From Archangium lansingense (GTDB taxonomy: Bacteria > Myxococcota > Myxococcia > Myxococcales > Myxococcaceae), in contig NZ_JAPNKA010000001.1 of the NCBI RefSeq assembly GCF_026626635.1, positions 1,798,001 to 1,862,000 on the forward strand: DNA of 64,000 nt. Direction: 5' to 3'. Numbering within the stretch: the first letter of the stretch is position 1; every line of letters begins with the position of its first letter. Positions 17,796 to 25,771 of this stretch are shown piece after piece. Below the pieces are notes generated by a model. That model had not been told where the DNA came from, did no database searches, and saw nothing but the letters and a program-made list of their open reading frames with translations. A program made the translations under genes and the position numbers.

Positions 17796-18425
17796 TCAGA
17801 ACGTCCCGGCGATTCCGTTGGGCGCAAGAGAGAACGTCACGGGCGGTTGTCCATGGTGAGCCTTGGTTTGGAATGCCGGGAGGACGTGCGCCTTCGGAGA
17901 AGAGTCAAGCAGCATCCACAGGGCAAAAGCAGTGAGCGGGACGGAGACACCGCCCGTAATCAGCCCAGCCGTGCACATTCCTCCGCGCTCCTGCACCTGG
18001 CTACACCCGACCGCGGTGAACGTGATGGCCGTGACCACGCCCATGCCTCCAAGCGTGGTGAAGACGATTCCATTCACTCGTTTCGCATACGAAGTGCCCT
18101 CTGCCACCAGAATGGCGTGGCGCGCCCGCAGCGCTTCCCGGCCGACACCGGGGATGAAGAGCTTGTCACCATTCCCCGATTTCAAAACCAGATGCTGCCG
18201 CGGGCTGAACCACTGCGTGCACGGCGTGGTGCAGACCAGGTCCCTGCCGGCGTAGACGTCCCAAACCTGATCTTCAGGCTCCGAGACGACGCTCACCGAG
18301 ACCATGCCCGGCGGCGGTTCCTCGACAGGCCCGTCCTCGGCCGAATGTGGAACGGCGACGTGCCGGATGCAACCGGGCAGCACTGAGCTGAGGAACAGGG
18401 GAACGAACAGGGTGAGTGCGCGCAT
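17796..18425 (-). CDS. Lipoprotein with two hydrophobic segments
   Basis: A predicted 209-aa protein with lipoprotein signal RALTLFVPLFLSSVLPGC, a beta-rich region with paired Cys (DLVCTTPCTQWFSPRQHLVL) that resembles PEGA-like surface modules, and then two hydrophobic segments (IVFTTLGGMGVVTAITFTAVG and GVSVPLTAFALWMLL). AGAAGGG stands 8 bp before the chosen ATG, so I prefer it to the one six codons upstream. Proteins of this layout are common and functionally unassigned in myxobacteria. It is convergent with the acylase gene (40-bp gap). Confidence 0.75.
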   Translation of the reverse strand: MRALTLFVPLFLSSVLPGCIRHVAVPHSAEDGPVEEPPPGMVSVSVVSEPEDQVWDVYAGRDLVCTTPCTQWFSPRQHLVLKSGNGDKLFIPGVGREALRARHAILVAEGTSYAKRVNGIVFTTLGGMGVVTAITFTAVGCSQVQERGGMCTAGLITGGVSVPLTAFALWMLLDSSPKAHVLPAFQTKAHHGQPPVTFSLAPNGIAGTF

Positions 18426-18479
18426 GAACTGGACCCTTCTCATGTGAATGCGTGGGCACCGGACAGGCCGTGGATGGTG

Positions 18480-18676
18480 TCAAAGGACTCGTTCTTCGAC
18501 CTTACCCAGATTTTGAAGCGCGCTCAGCCCGTCGGCCTGCTTGCGCATGTCGCACGGCTCCTTCGCCACCCAGATTCTTACTCCCTCCGGTAGCTTCAGC
18601 ACCCCTCCACCTCCTTCACCGCCCGCAGGACACGCTCCACCAGCGCCTGGCTGGCTCCCGCCTCCACTCGCACTCC
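18480..18676 (-). pseudogene. IS66 tnpA/tnpB junction relic
   Basis: In the minus direction, 18676-18596 encodes an IS66 TnpA-type C-terminus (ASQALVERVLRAVKEVEGC, stop). 18602-18480 begins an overlapping TnpB-type frame (LKLPEGVRIWVAKEPCDMRK), stopping after 40 codons. The overlap of stop and start is typical of IS66 tnpA-tnpB. The remainder of the element is gone. It is a different copy from the complete IS66 at 22957-28474. Confidence 0.75.
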
Positions 18677-18704
18677 TGATGGCCCCTGCCGATGAGAGCA
18701 GGGG

Positions 18705-18793
18705 GCGCCTGGCTGACTGGCTACGCGCAAAGCCGACGGGCGCCTGGAGAGCCTGAAGACCCGACGGTGAAGCGAGAAGCGGATGGGGTTTTT
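18705..18793 (-). mobile_element. Left-end relic of serine-recombinase element
   Basis: This stretch, from GCGCCTGGCTGACTGGCTAC to AGCGGATGGGGTTTTT, matches with few differences the inverted sequence of 33106-33205. That region is the left terminal part of the serine-recombinase element at 33094-35010. Only the end survives here. Confidence 0.65.
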
Positions 18794-18827
18794 ATGAAAT
18801 CTCCATCAACAAGCGTACGCGGTAACA

Positions 18828-20186
18828 TCAAGAAAGCCCCCCAGGGACATGATCGGTTCCCTTGGCGATGCGGTCGGTCCAGCTCTCACGAGGCTTCCCG
18901 TTGGGGACCTCCACCATGCTGATGCAGCCGGGCACCGGGCAGATGAGGTGGCAGAGGTTGCAGCCGATGCACTCCGGCTCGTCCACGAAGGGGACGCGGG
19001 CGCCAGGGAGTCCACCCCGGGCCGTCACCGGGCGCTGGGGGATGTGCTCGGGGATGTGCGTGTGCCCGGCGCGGCGCGCCTCCTCCTCGGAGCGCCCTGG
19101 CAGGTGGATGCACTGGTGCGCACCATCCATGCAGGCCACGTAGCAGAGCTGGCAGCCAATGCACTTGTCCACGTCGATGTTGGCCACCACCTGGTAGGAC
19201 AGATCCAGCTCGCCCCACTCCCGGTACTGGGGGATGGCGCGGCCGCGCAGCTCATTGACGGACTTCATCCCGCGTGAGTCCAGGAAGTCCGACAGGCCCT
19301 CGAGCATGTCCTCGATGATGCGGAAGCCATGGTGCATGACGGCGGTGCACACCTGCACCGAGGTGGCGCCCAGGGCGATGAACTCGGCCGCGTCCCGCCA
19401 GTTGGAGATGCCGCCGATGCCCGACAGGGCCAGCTTGCCGCACTGGGGGTGGCGGGCGAGCTGCGCCAGCAGGTGGAGGGCGATGGGCTTGACGGCCGGG
19501 CCGCAGTAGCCCCCGTTGGTGGCGGCGTCCCCGACCCGAGGCAAGGGGCTCATCCGCTCCAGGTCCACCCCCATGAGGGACTTGACGGTGTTGATGAGCG
19601 AGAGCGCTGGCACGCCCGCGCGCAACGCCGCCTCACCGGGCTCGAGGATGTCGCCCACGTTGGGCGTGAGCTTGACGATGACGGGGACGCTGGCGAACTC
19701 CACGGCCCACCGGGCGATCTCCTCGAGCACCTTGGGCTCGGCGCCCACCGCCGAGCCCATCCCCCGCTCGCACATGCCGTGCGGGCAGCCGAAGTTGAGC
19801 TCCAGCATGTCCGCCCCGGCGTCCTCGGAGCGCTGGATGATCTCCCGCCACTCCTCTCGGGTGTTCACCATCAGCGAGGCGACGAGGGTCTGCCGGGGGT
19901 AGCGCTTCTTCACCTCGCGTATCTCGCGCAAGTTCACGTCCAGCGGGCGGTCAGTGATGAGCTCGATGTTGTTGAGCCCCATCAGTCGGGCATTGCCGTA
20001 GTCGAGGCCACCGAAGCGGCTGGACACGTTGACGATGGGGTTGCCCAGCGTCTTCCACACCGCGCCACCCCAGCCGGCGTCGAAGGCCCGCATCACCTGG
20101 CCCGCGGTGTTGGTCGGCGGGGCCGAGGCGAGCCAGAAGGGGTTGGGGCTGTGGATGCCGCAGAAGTCGATCGAGAGCTCGGCCAT
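18828..20186 (-). CDS. preA: NAD-dependent dihydropyrimidine dehydrogenase subunit PreA
   Basis: A predicted 452-aa FMN/Fe-S subunit that, with PreT, interconverts uracil/thymine and their 5,6-dihydro forms in pyrimidine catabolism. It begins LSIDFCGIHSPNPFWLASAP, the substrate/FMN-binding barrel of dihydroorotate-dehydrogenase type. The barrel core includes MLELNFGCPHG and FASVPVIVKLTPN. The C-terminus carries two 4Fe-4S motifs, CIGCQLCYVACMDGAHQC and CIGCNLCHLICPVPGC. Length is typical of the family, slightly extended by an insert between the clusters. It starts 6 bp after the stop of preT, so the two form an operon. Confidence 0.95.
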   Translation of the reverse strand: MAELSIDFCGIHSPNPFWLASAPPTNTAGQVMRAFDAGWGGAVWKTLGNPIVNVSSRFGGLDYGNARLMGLNNIELITDRPLDVNLREIREVKKRYPRQTLVASLMVNTREEWREIIQRSEDAGADMLELNFGCPHGMCERGMGSAVGAEPKVLEEIARWAVEFASVPVIVKLTPNVGDILEPGEAALRAGVPALSLINTVKSLMGVDLERMSPLPRVGDAATNGGYCGPAVKPIALHLLAQLARHPQCGKLALSGIGGISNWRDAAEFIALGATSVQVCTAVMHHGFRIIEDMLEGLSDFLDSRGMKSVNELRGRAIPQYREWGELDLSYQVVANIDVDKCIGCQLCYVACMDGAHQCIHLPGRSEEEARRAGHTHIPEHIPQRPVTARGGLPGARVPFVDEPECIGCNLCHLICPVPGCISMVEVPNGKPRESWTDRIAKGTDHVPGGLS

Positions 20187-20192
20187 CGTCTG

Positions 20193-21539
20193 TCACTCCC
20201 CCATCAGGTAGCGGTGCATGGACTGGACGGCGAGCCTGGCTTCCGCGACGGCGTTGACGACCTCCTTGCCGCCGTTGACGCAGTCACCCCCGCTCCAGAC
20301 CTTCGGGTTGCCGGTCCGGTGGGTGAGGGGCTCCACCTTCACCCGGCCCTGGGCGTCCAGCTCCACGCCCGGGAAGGCGAGCGACACGCGGGGCGCGCGC
20401 TCCTGACCGATGGCCACCGCGACGAGGTCCGTCAGCAGCTCCTCCGTGTCCGGCAGGGGCTTGCCGTCCCGGTTTGTCGCCAGCAGCCGCACCGCCACCA
20501 CCTTGCCTTCCTGGCGGAGCACCTCCAGCGGCTGACGGTTCTCCAGCAGCCGCACTCCATCCAGGCGTGCGCCCGCCAGCTCATGGGCATAGCCGCTCAT
20601 CTCCTCCTCGGAGCGCCGGTAGACGAGCGTCACCTTCACGCCCAGCAGCGCCAGCTCGTGGGCCATGTCGAGGGCGGTATTGCCTCCGCCGACAACCGCG
20701 GCCCGTCGCACCCCTTCCAGTCGGAGCCCGGGTTCCGCCTTGATGCGCTCGATGAGGTGCAGGGCGCCGTGGACACCCTCGCCCGCTTCGCCGGGAATGC
20801 CCAGGTGCGAGTCCACGCCCAACCCCAGGCCGAGGAAGACGGCGTCATGGGACTCCAGGAGCTCGGCGGCCGTCACCTGGCCCGGCCCCGAGGCCCGCTC
20901 CACCACCTCCACCCCCGTCCGCAGTTCGATGCGCCCGAGCGAGAGCACCCACTCCAGCTCCCGGAGTGCCTCCGGGCCCTTCAGCTTGTAGGGGGCGATG
21001 CCCAGGGAGTCGAGGCCGCCTGGCAGTGCCTGGCGCTCGAAGAGGGTGCACGTGTGCCCCTCGAGCGCGAGCAGGCCCGCGGCGGTGATGGAGGCGGGGC
21101 CGGAGCCCACCAGCGCCACCCGCTTGCCCGTGGATGAGCGAGCCTGGAAGAGCGTGGGGCCCTGGGCCAGGGTGGTCTCCACCGCATAGCGCTGCAGCCT
21201 CCCGATGGCGATGGGCTCGCGCCCCCACGCTTTGTAGACGCAGGCGCCCGCGCACAGCACCTCCACCGGGCAGACCTGGCCGCAGCTCTGCCCGAGCAGG
21301 TTGGCCGAGAGGATGGTCCGTGCCGCGCCCTTGAGGTTCCCGGTGCCAATCTTCCGGATGAAGGTGGGGATGTCGATGGTGGTGGGGCACGCCTGGATGC
21401 AGGGGGCGTCGGAGCAGTACAGGCAGCGGGTGGCCTCCGCCATGGCCTCGGCCTCGTCGTAGAGAGGCTTCTTGTCCTCGAAGCCCTCCTCCAGCCGACC
21501 CGGCGGGAACTGCCAGTGCTTGGGCGCGAGCATCGTCAT
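20193..21539 (-). CDS. preT: NAD-dependent dihydropyrimidine dehydrogenase subunit PreT
   Basis: A predicted 448-aa FAD/NAD(P) electron-transfer subunit of the PreTA enzyme. The N-terminal Fe-S region has CLYCSDAPCIQACPTTIDIP and CGQVCPVEVLCAGAC, as in the glutamate-synthase small-subunit superfamily. Two dinucleotide-binding motifs follow: VALVGSGPASITAAGLLA for FAD and AAVVGGGNTALDMAHE for NAD(P)H. The C-terminus has VWSGGDCVNGGKEVVNAVAEAR, the FAD-contacting segment. The start MTMLAPKHW is preceded by GGAGGAGG at good spacing. First gene of the preT-preA operon. The uracil-family permease at 52770 could feed the pathway, though it is not linked. Confidence 0.93.
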   Translation of the reverse strand: MTMLAPKHWQFPPGRLEEGFEDKKPLYDEAEAMAEATRCLYCSDAPCIQACPTTIDIPTFIRKIGTGNLKGAARTILSANLLGQSCGQVCPVEVLCAGACVYKAWGREPIAIGRLQRYAVETTLAQGPTLFQARSSTGKRVALVGSGPASITAAGLLALEGHTCTLFERQALPGGLDSLGIAPYKLKGPEALRELEWVLSLGRIELRTGVEVVERASGPGQVTAAELLESHDAVFLGLGLGVDSHLGIPGEAGEGVHGALHLIERIKAEPGLRLEGVRRAAVVGGGNTALDMAHELALLGVKVTLVYRRSEEEMSGYAHELAGARLDGVRLLENRQPLEVLRQEGKVVAVRLLATNRDGKPLPDTEELLTDLVAVAIGQERAPRVSLAFPGVELDAQGRVKVEPLTHRTGNPKVWSGGDCVNGGKEVVNAVAEARLAVQSMHRYLMGE

Positions 21540-21714
21540 GACCCACCCCTCCTCCATGAGGATCAACCTGCCGTCCTCGCGGCTGATTTCATTTTCAATG
21601 TCAGACAGGGCCGCCTGGTCTGTCGTGTCAGGGCTCCACGTGGAATTCCCGCGAGTCTTCAGTCTGGATGAGGTGCTCCCGGCGGCCCGTTCTGGTCCAC
21701 AGAGGGGTGGCCAT

Positions 21715-22095
21715 ATGAAGACGATGTATCGGATGCAGCCTCGGCGTGCGCCGTCACGAGCCCTCGCTCCGGCGCCCGAGGGACAACGCTGCATGCCGAT
21801 CGCTCTCCTGGGGTGTAAGGAGGAGCAGCCGCCCGCGCCCCCGCCGGGCGTATACATCCCCTCGGTGAAGGCGGGGGAGAGCGTTTTCGGCTACCTCGCG
21901 CGCACCCGAGGTGGCTTCGACTTGCCCCTCTACCGGCAGCTCATCGGCGCGGCCAACGAGTACAAGGAGGGCGACGAGGCCGCGGGACTGGCCGCCGCGG
22001 ATGCCACTTCGCGCGCCAACGCGCGCCTCTTGCTGCGGCCCGAACTCACAGTCCCGCTGCCTGAGGGCCCGGACCCGCTCGGCCGGCGCGCGTGA
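21715..22095 (+). pseudogene. eutB: Truncated EutB-like (ethanolamine ammonia-lyase large subunit)
   Basis: A 126-codon frame. Its part after residue ~45 (GESVFGYLARTRGGFDLPLY, then LIGAANEYKEGDEAAGLAAAD) resembles the N-terminus of the long-form ethanolamine ammonia-lyase heavy subunit. That enzyme family uses adenosylcobalamin to convert ethanolamine to acetaldehyde and ammonia. The ~330-residue catalytic barrel is missing: the frame ends ~100 bp before an IS91 relic that presumably removed the rest. Unusually the N-terminus has a short lipobox-like IALLGCKEE. No eutC is present. The family call rests on pattern memory. Confidence 0.55.
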
Positions 22096-22193
22096 GACAC
22101 TCCTCGGCCGAGGTCGAAGAGGCGATCCGCCGCCTCGTTCCGTGGTTCCTCCAGGCGTGGGAGCGGGTGGCGGCTTGGGGATCAGGCGCTGGG

Positions 22194-22690
22194 CTCCCCC
22201 AAGCAGGTGCGGAGGAGGCGAGCGTGGCGCTTGAAGCAGCGGCCAGGAAGGAGCCGATGAAGGAGAGGACGTCGGGAGTGGACTGGGCGGAGGTGCTGAG
22301 GAAGACGTTCGACTTGGACGTGTTCGCCTGCGTGAGGTGTGGAGGCAGGCGACGGGTTTTGGCGTACGTGACGGCAACCCGGTGGGGTACGCGCCATTCT
22401 GGAGCACCTGGGGCTGCACACGTCGAGGGCGAGCTAGGCTAAAGCCCAGGGGCTCGCCCAGCGCGCGTGGTGTTGAGCCCCAAGCCGTCACGCTGCCCCA
22501 CAAGCCCACGCTCCTTGCCGCCCCCCATGCTGGGTGGGCCGCTTGGGCCGGCGTGTGCCTCAAGAGGGCTGCAGCGCCTCTCCTCCGGCCCGGCGCACAG
22601 CCCTGGCGGCCCCCCTCAGCGGCCTTCCTCGCCCCCTCCGCTCCATCCCTCACCCTCAACAGGGCCCCATCCCGCCTTCTGTGAAGCGGC
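22194..22690 (+). mobile_element. IS91-family relic unit 1 (C-terminus and 3' end)
   Basis: The relic begins abruptly at CTCCCCCAAGCAGGTG. It then encodes the last part of an IS91-type Y2 transposase (VDWAEVLRKTFDLDVFACVR followed by CGGRRRVLAYVTA) and degenerates. The non-coding 3' end (GCGCGTGGTGTTGAGCC, then GGGCCGGCGTGTGCC, then CAGCGGCCTTCCTC) matches other copies in this window. Catalytic tyrosines are absent, so it cannot transpose autonomously. The same 5' boundary occurs at 32960 and, inverted, at 52239. Confidence 0.8.
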
Positions 22691-22765
22691 CCCCCGATGC
22701 AGGCACCTCGCCCTGTTTCACTTTCAACAACAGACACCCCTACCCAAATACTTTCCTTCGGCCCC

Positions 22766-22834
22766 TCGTCGCCGCGGCCGCGCCCGCCTCGCCCTTGGCC
22801 CCACGTGTGGGGGCGGGCGCGGCCGCGGCGACGA
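22766..22834. repeat. 69-nt near-perfect GC hairpin
   Basis: A 22-bp perfect inverted repeat (arms 22767-22788 and 22812-22833, CGTCGCCGCGGCCGCGCCCG type), extended by one more T-A pair, encloses a 23-nt loop. It is followed by ACCCCAAGG with no T-tract, so it is not a simple intrinsic terminator. It lies between an IS91 relic and the IS66 left end. The function is unknown; a recombination or replication-associated structure is possible. Confidence 0.75.
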
Positions 22835-23077
22835 CCCCAAGGGGCAGTGCCTCCTGTGCGCCCTCTGGCTTACAGCTTCCTCTCCGCGAGGTCTCTTCAT
22901 CCTTCTGTTCGCGCTCAACCGAGGGCGGGCTGTGCCGCCGGCGCATGGGGAGATTCGTATCCGTCCGGCGGACGACGTGCTGAGGGAGCTTGAGGGCGGA
23001 CGAGGGCCGTGCTCGGCGGAGGGCGCGAGCTGGCTGGTGGCAATGAGCAGGGCGGGCGGGCACGAGCGCAGGAGCGC

Positions 23078-24556
23078 TCAGGAGGAGTCCGCGGCGCGCA
23101 GCCGCTTCCACTCGTGCGGCAGCAGCTCGTCGAGGCGCGAGTTGGGGTGCGTCTGCACGCGCAGCAGCAAGTCCGCCAGGTACGTCTCGGGGTTGATTCC
23201 GTTCGCCTCGCAGGTGGCCACCAAGGCGTAGAGGCCCGCGAGATTTTCACCCGCCGCCTCGTGCCCGACGAAGAGGAAGTTCTTGCGGCCCAGCGCGGCC
23301 TTGCGCAGCGCGGCTTCCGAGCGGTTGTTGTCCAGTGGCAGCCGCTCATCATCCACGAAGCGGCAGAGGGTCTCCCACTGGTTGAGAGCGTAGGCGATGG
23401 CCTGTCCCATGGGTCCCTTGGGCAGGTGCAGCGGTTTCTGCTCCGTGAGGTAGGTGTGCAGTGCCTCCAGCACGGGACGGCTCTTGTTCTGGCGCAGGGC
23501 GCGGTGGGCGAGCGTGCGCACCACGCCGGCCTGGAGCGCCTCATGTTCCACCCGGTACAGCGCCAGGATGGAGTCGAGCACTGTCTGGGCCTCGGGCGTC
23601 TTGGAGAGCGCGTCGAAGAACTTGCGGCGCACGTGCGACCAACAGCCAACACGCACCCGGCCCTTGGGCATCGTCACCGTGTTGTAGCCGGTGTACGCGT
23701 CCACCACGAGGCGGCCCGTGGTGCCCCCCAACACATCCTTGGGCGTCTTGCCCGCCCGGCCCATGCTGAAGCGATAGCCAATGAGCCATTCGCCCTTTTC
23801 ATTCCAGGTGAGGAATGTCCACAGGTAGCCCAGGCTCGCCTTCTTCACGTCCAACACACGCACGGGCGTCTCGTCAGCCCACACCACCTCGGCGCGAGCA
23901 ATGTGTTGCAACAGACGCACTGAAACCGGCGACAGCACCTCGGCCGCCAGGTGGAACAAGTCCGTCAAGGTGCTGCGGCTCATGGGCACTCCGCCGCGCT
24001 CCAGCCTCTGTGCCAGGCGGTGCAAGGGCATGGAGTCGGCGCACTTGGAAGCCACTACGTGGGCGATGAAGCCAGGCCCGTACTCGCCCCTGTCCACCAC
24101 CTTCGGCGGTGCGGGCGCCATCACCACGCCCTTTCCGCAGGCGCACGCCAGCGTCTGCTGCACATGCACCTGCTTCTCGAAGCGGGCCGCAATGTACTCG
24201 TACACCACCGTGGTGCGCCCCTGTCCCAGCGGCTTGAGCTCGTCGCTGCCACACGCGGGGCAAATGCGCTGCGCCTCGGGCACCAGGTGGTGTACCTCGC
24301 GAGTGGGTGCCTCGGCCCGGCGTGCCGCTCGCTGCCGCCGCTTCTCCAGTGCCTGCTGCCGACGTGTCTCGGTGTCCGCGCCAGCCTGCTGGTGTCGCAA
24401 CTGCTGCTGCACCGTCGGCATCCGTTCGCTCTTCTTACCGAAGACGCGCTTCTCCAGCGCCGCCACCTTCGCCTCGAGCACCACCTGCCGCTGGTGCAAC
24501 TCCTCGGCCTCCTCGCGCCAGGGGCAGAAATGGTCCGGGGGAAGGTAGCGAGCCAT
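23078..24556 (-). CDS. tnpC: IS66 family transposase TnpC
   Basis: A predicted 492-aa DDE transposase. The N-terminus is coiled-coil rich (EAEELHQRQVVLEAKVAALE) and carries the conserved FGKKSER. A zinc-binding segment follows (CPACGSDELKPLGQ). The catalytic region includes VVWADETPVRVLD and VVDAYTGYN for the two Asp, and PLDNNRSEAALRKAALGRKN for the Glu. Length and order are normal, so this subunit looks intact. It lies 15 bp downstream of tnpB. IS66 transposition is thought to need TnpA and TnpB as well; tnpA is broken here. Confidence 0.95.
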   Translation of the reverse strand: MARYLPPDHFCPWREEAEELHQRQVVLEAKVAALEKRVFGKKSERMPTVQQQLRHQQAGADTETRRQQALEKRRQRAARRAEAPTREVHHLVPEAQRICPACGSDELKPLGQGRTTVVYEYIAARFEKQVHVQQTLACACGKGVVMAPAPPKVVDRGEYGPGFIAHVVASKCADSMPLHRLAQRLERGGVPMSRSTLTDLFHLAAEVLSPVSVRLLQHIARAEVVWADETPVRVLDVKKASLGYLWTFLTWNEKGEWLIGYRFSMGRAGKTPKDVLGGTTGRLVVDAYTGYNTVTMPKGRVRVGCWSHVRRKFFDALSKTPEAQTVLDSILALYRVEHEALQAGVVRTLAHRALRQNKSRPVLEALHTYLTEQKPLHLPKGPMGQAIAYALNQWETLCRFVDDERLPLDNNRSEAALRKAALGRKNFLFVGHEAAGENLAGLYALVATCEANGINPETYLADLLLRVQTHPNSRLDELLPHEWKRLRAADSS

Positions 24557-24571
24557 GCCCCCGCCAACACA

Positions 24572-24967
24572 CTACCGGGGCGGTAACGTTTCCGGGGCGA
24601 CTTCCGAGGAAGGCTGGCGGCCAGGAGTCCAGGCGCGCGGGCGCTCCACTCGCTGCACATCGATGCCGTCCAGAAGCATGGTCAGTTGCGTGGCGTCCAG
24701 TTGCACCGCCCGGGCCTCGGCATCCACCATCGGCAGGCGGAAGCGGCCCGTCTCCAGGCGCTTGTAGTAGAGGACAAAGCCCCCGCGGCTGAAGGTGAGA
24801 ATCTTCACCCTGTCGCCCTTGCGGCTGACGAAGACGAAGAGGTGGCCCGAGTACACATCCTCGCCCCAGCCGGTGCGCACCAGCCCCATCAGCCCGTCAA
24901 TGCTGTTCTCCATGTCCACCGGCTGCGTGGCCAGCAGAATCCTCACCGAACCCGGCAGCGTCAGCAC
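24572..24967 (-). CDS. tnpB: IS66 accessory protein TnpB (Orf2)
   Basis: A predicted 131-aa IS66 Orf2 protein. It begins at GTG with LTLPGSVRILLATQPVDMEN and has the typical HLFVFVSRKGDRVKIL and GGFVLYYKRLETGRF motifs. The start codon overlaps the stop of the tnpA remnant, as in intact IS66 elements where the two are translationally coupled. The usual DMRKG motif is changed to DMENS. Function in transposition is required in studied IS66 members but mechanistically unclear. Confidence 0.93.
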   Translation of the reverse strand: MLTLPGSVRILLATQPVDMENSIDGLMGLVRTGWGEDVYSGHLFVFVSRKGDRVKILTFSRGGFVLYYKRLETGRFRLPMVDAEARAVQLDATQLTMLLDGIDVQRVERPRAWTPGRQPSSEVAPETLPPR

Positions 24968-25303
24968 GCTTTGCGCTCCAGCGCGGCCACCAGTCTGGCC
25001 ACGTACTCCACATCCGTGTTGATGGTCACCAGGAAGCGCAGGTTCCTGGTCATGGGTCGCCGGGAGTTGCCTGACTTCAAGACCACTCCCTGAGATGGGT
25101 GTGGCCGAGAAGTTGAGGGGGGGAGAGTGCGCCGGTGGAGTCCACGGTCGCGCGCGTCCTGAAAAGACGGAAGGCCCACCAGTAGCGGCTGGAGGGCCCT
25201 CCTTGGAGGCGCGCCCTGGTGTGCGAGAGGGGCGAGCCGGTGAGCAAGAGGTAGCGCACTCCGGGGCGCGGCGCCAGAAGCAGGCGCGTGCGAGGAGCCC
25301 CCG

Positions 25304-25762
25304 TTGGAGGCGCTGCGCTTCGTGGTGTGCGGCCGGCCCGAGTGCCGGCAGGTGTTCTTCCTCTGCTCTGCGTGCGACCGTGGCCAGCGCTACTGCGGGC
25401 CGCCGTGCAGTCGAAGGGCGCGGGCGGAGTCAATGCGCGCGGCTGGTGCGCGCTACCAGCGCACCCGGGACGGACGGCACGCACATGCCGCGCGGCAGGC
25501 GGCCTGGCGGGAGCGGCGGCGAGAGAAAGTGACGCATCAGTCTCCCGCTGCCGCGGCGCGGACAGCCAGTGTGCCCGTCGCGCCGGCCCCGGCCGCCACG
25601 CAGGTGGCCGCGGAGCCGAGCGCAGCGAGGCCACTGCCGCATGCACCGCCGCCATCCATCCCCGCCTGCACCTGGTGCGGGCGTCAGAGTCCCTTCCTGC
25701 GCCACACCACCCTTGCGCGCACCCACGTGGGCCGGCGCTTCAGGGCTGCCCGTCCGCCGTGA
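25304..25762 (+). CDS. Cys-rich accessory protein of IS21 element
   Basis: A predicted 152-aa basic protein starting at TTG, 7 bp after GAGGAG. It has clustered Cys pairs (CGRPECRQVFFLCSACDRGQ, then YCGPPCSRRAR) that look like a zinc-binding knuckle. Arg-rich helices follow (RYQRTRDGRHAHAARQAAW) and a further CTWCGR near the end. Similar small Cys/Arg-rich ORFs precede istA in some proteobacterial IS21 elements and are annotated as hypothetical. It lies directly upstream of istA within the IS ends, so it belongs to the element. The role is unknown; nucleic-acid binding is plausible. Confidence 0.7.
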   Translation: MEALRFVVCGRPECRQVFFLCSACDRGQRYCGPPCSRRARAESMRAAGARYQRTRDGRHAHAARQAAWRERRREKVTHQSPAAAARTASVPVAPAPAATQVAAEPSAARPLPHAPPPSIPACTWCGRQSPFLRHTTLARTHVGRRFRAARPP

Positions 25763-25771
25763 GGTGGGCCC

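Noticed and set aside
19329..21137. 600-codon plus-strand frame across preT/preA.
   Set aside because: It is antisense to two well-recognised enzymes and shows no family motifs.
22766..22834. Intrinsic terminator.
   Set aside because: No T-rich tract follows either arm and no gene ends just before it; kept as an unexplained hairpin.
25100..25655. Minus-strand frame of ~190 codons over the IS21 accessory gene.
   Set aside because: Antisense to the Cys-rich ORF; composition is Arg/Ala/Pro noise.
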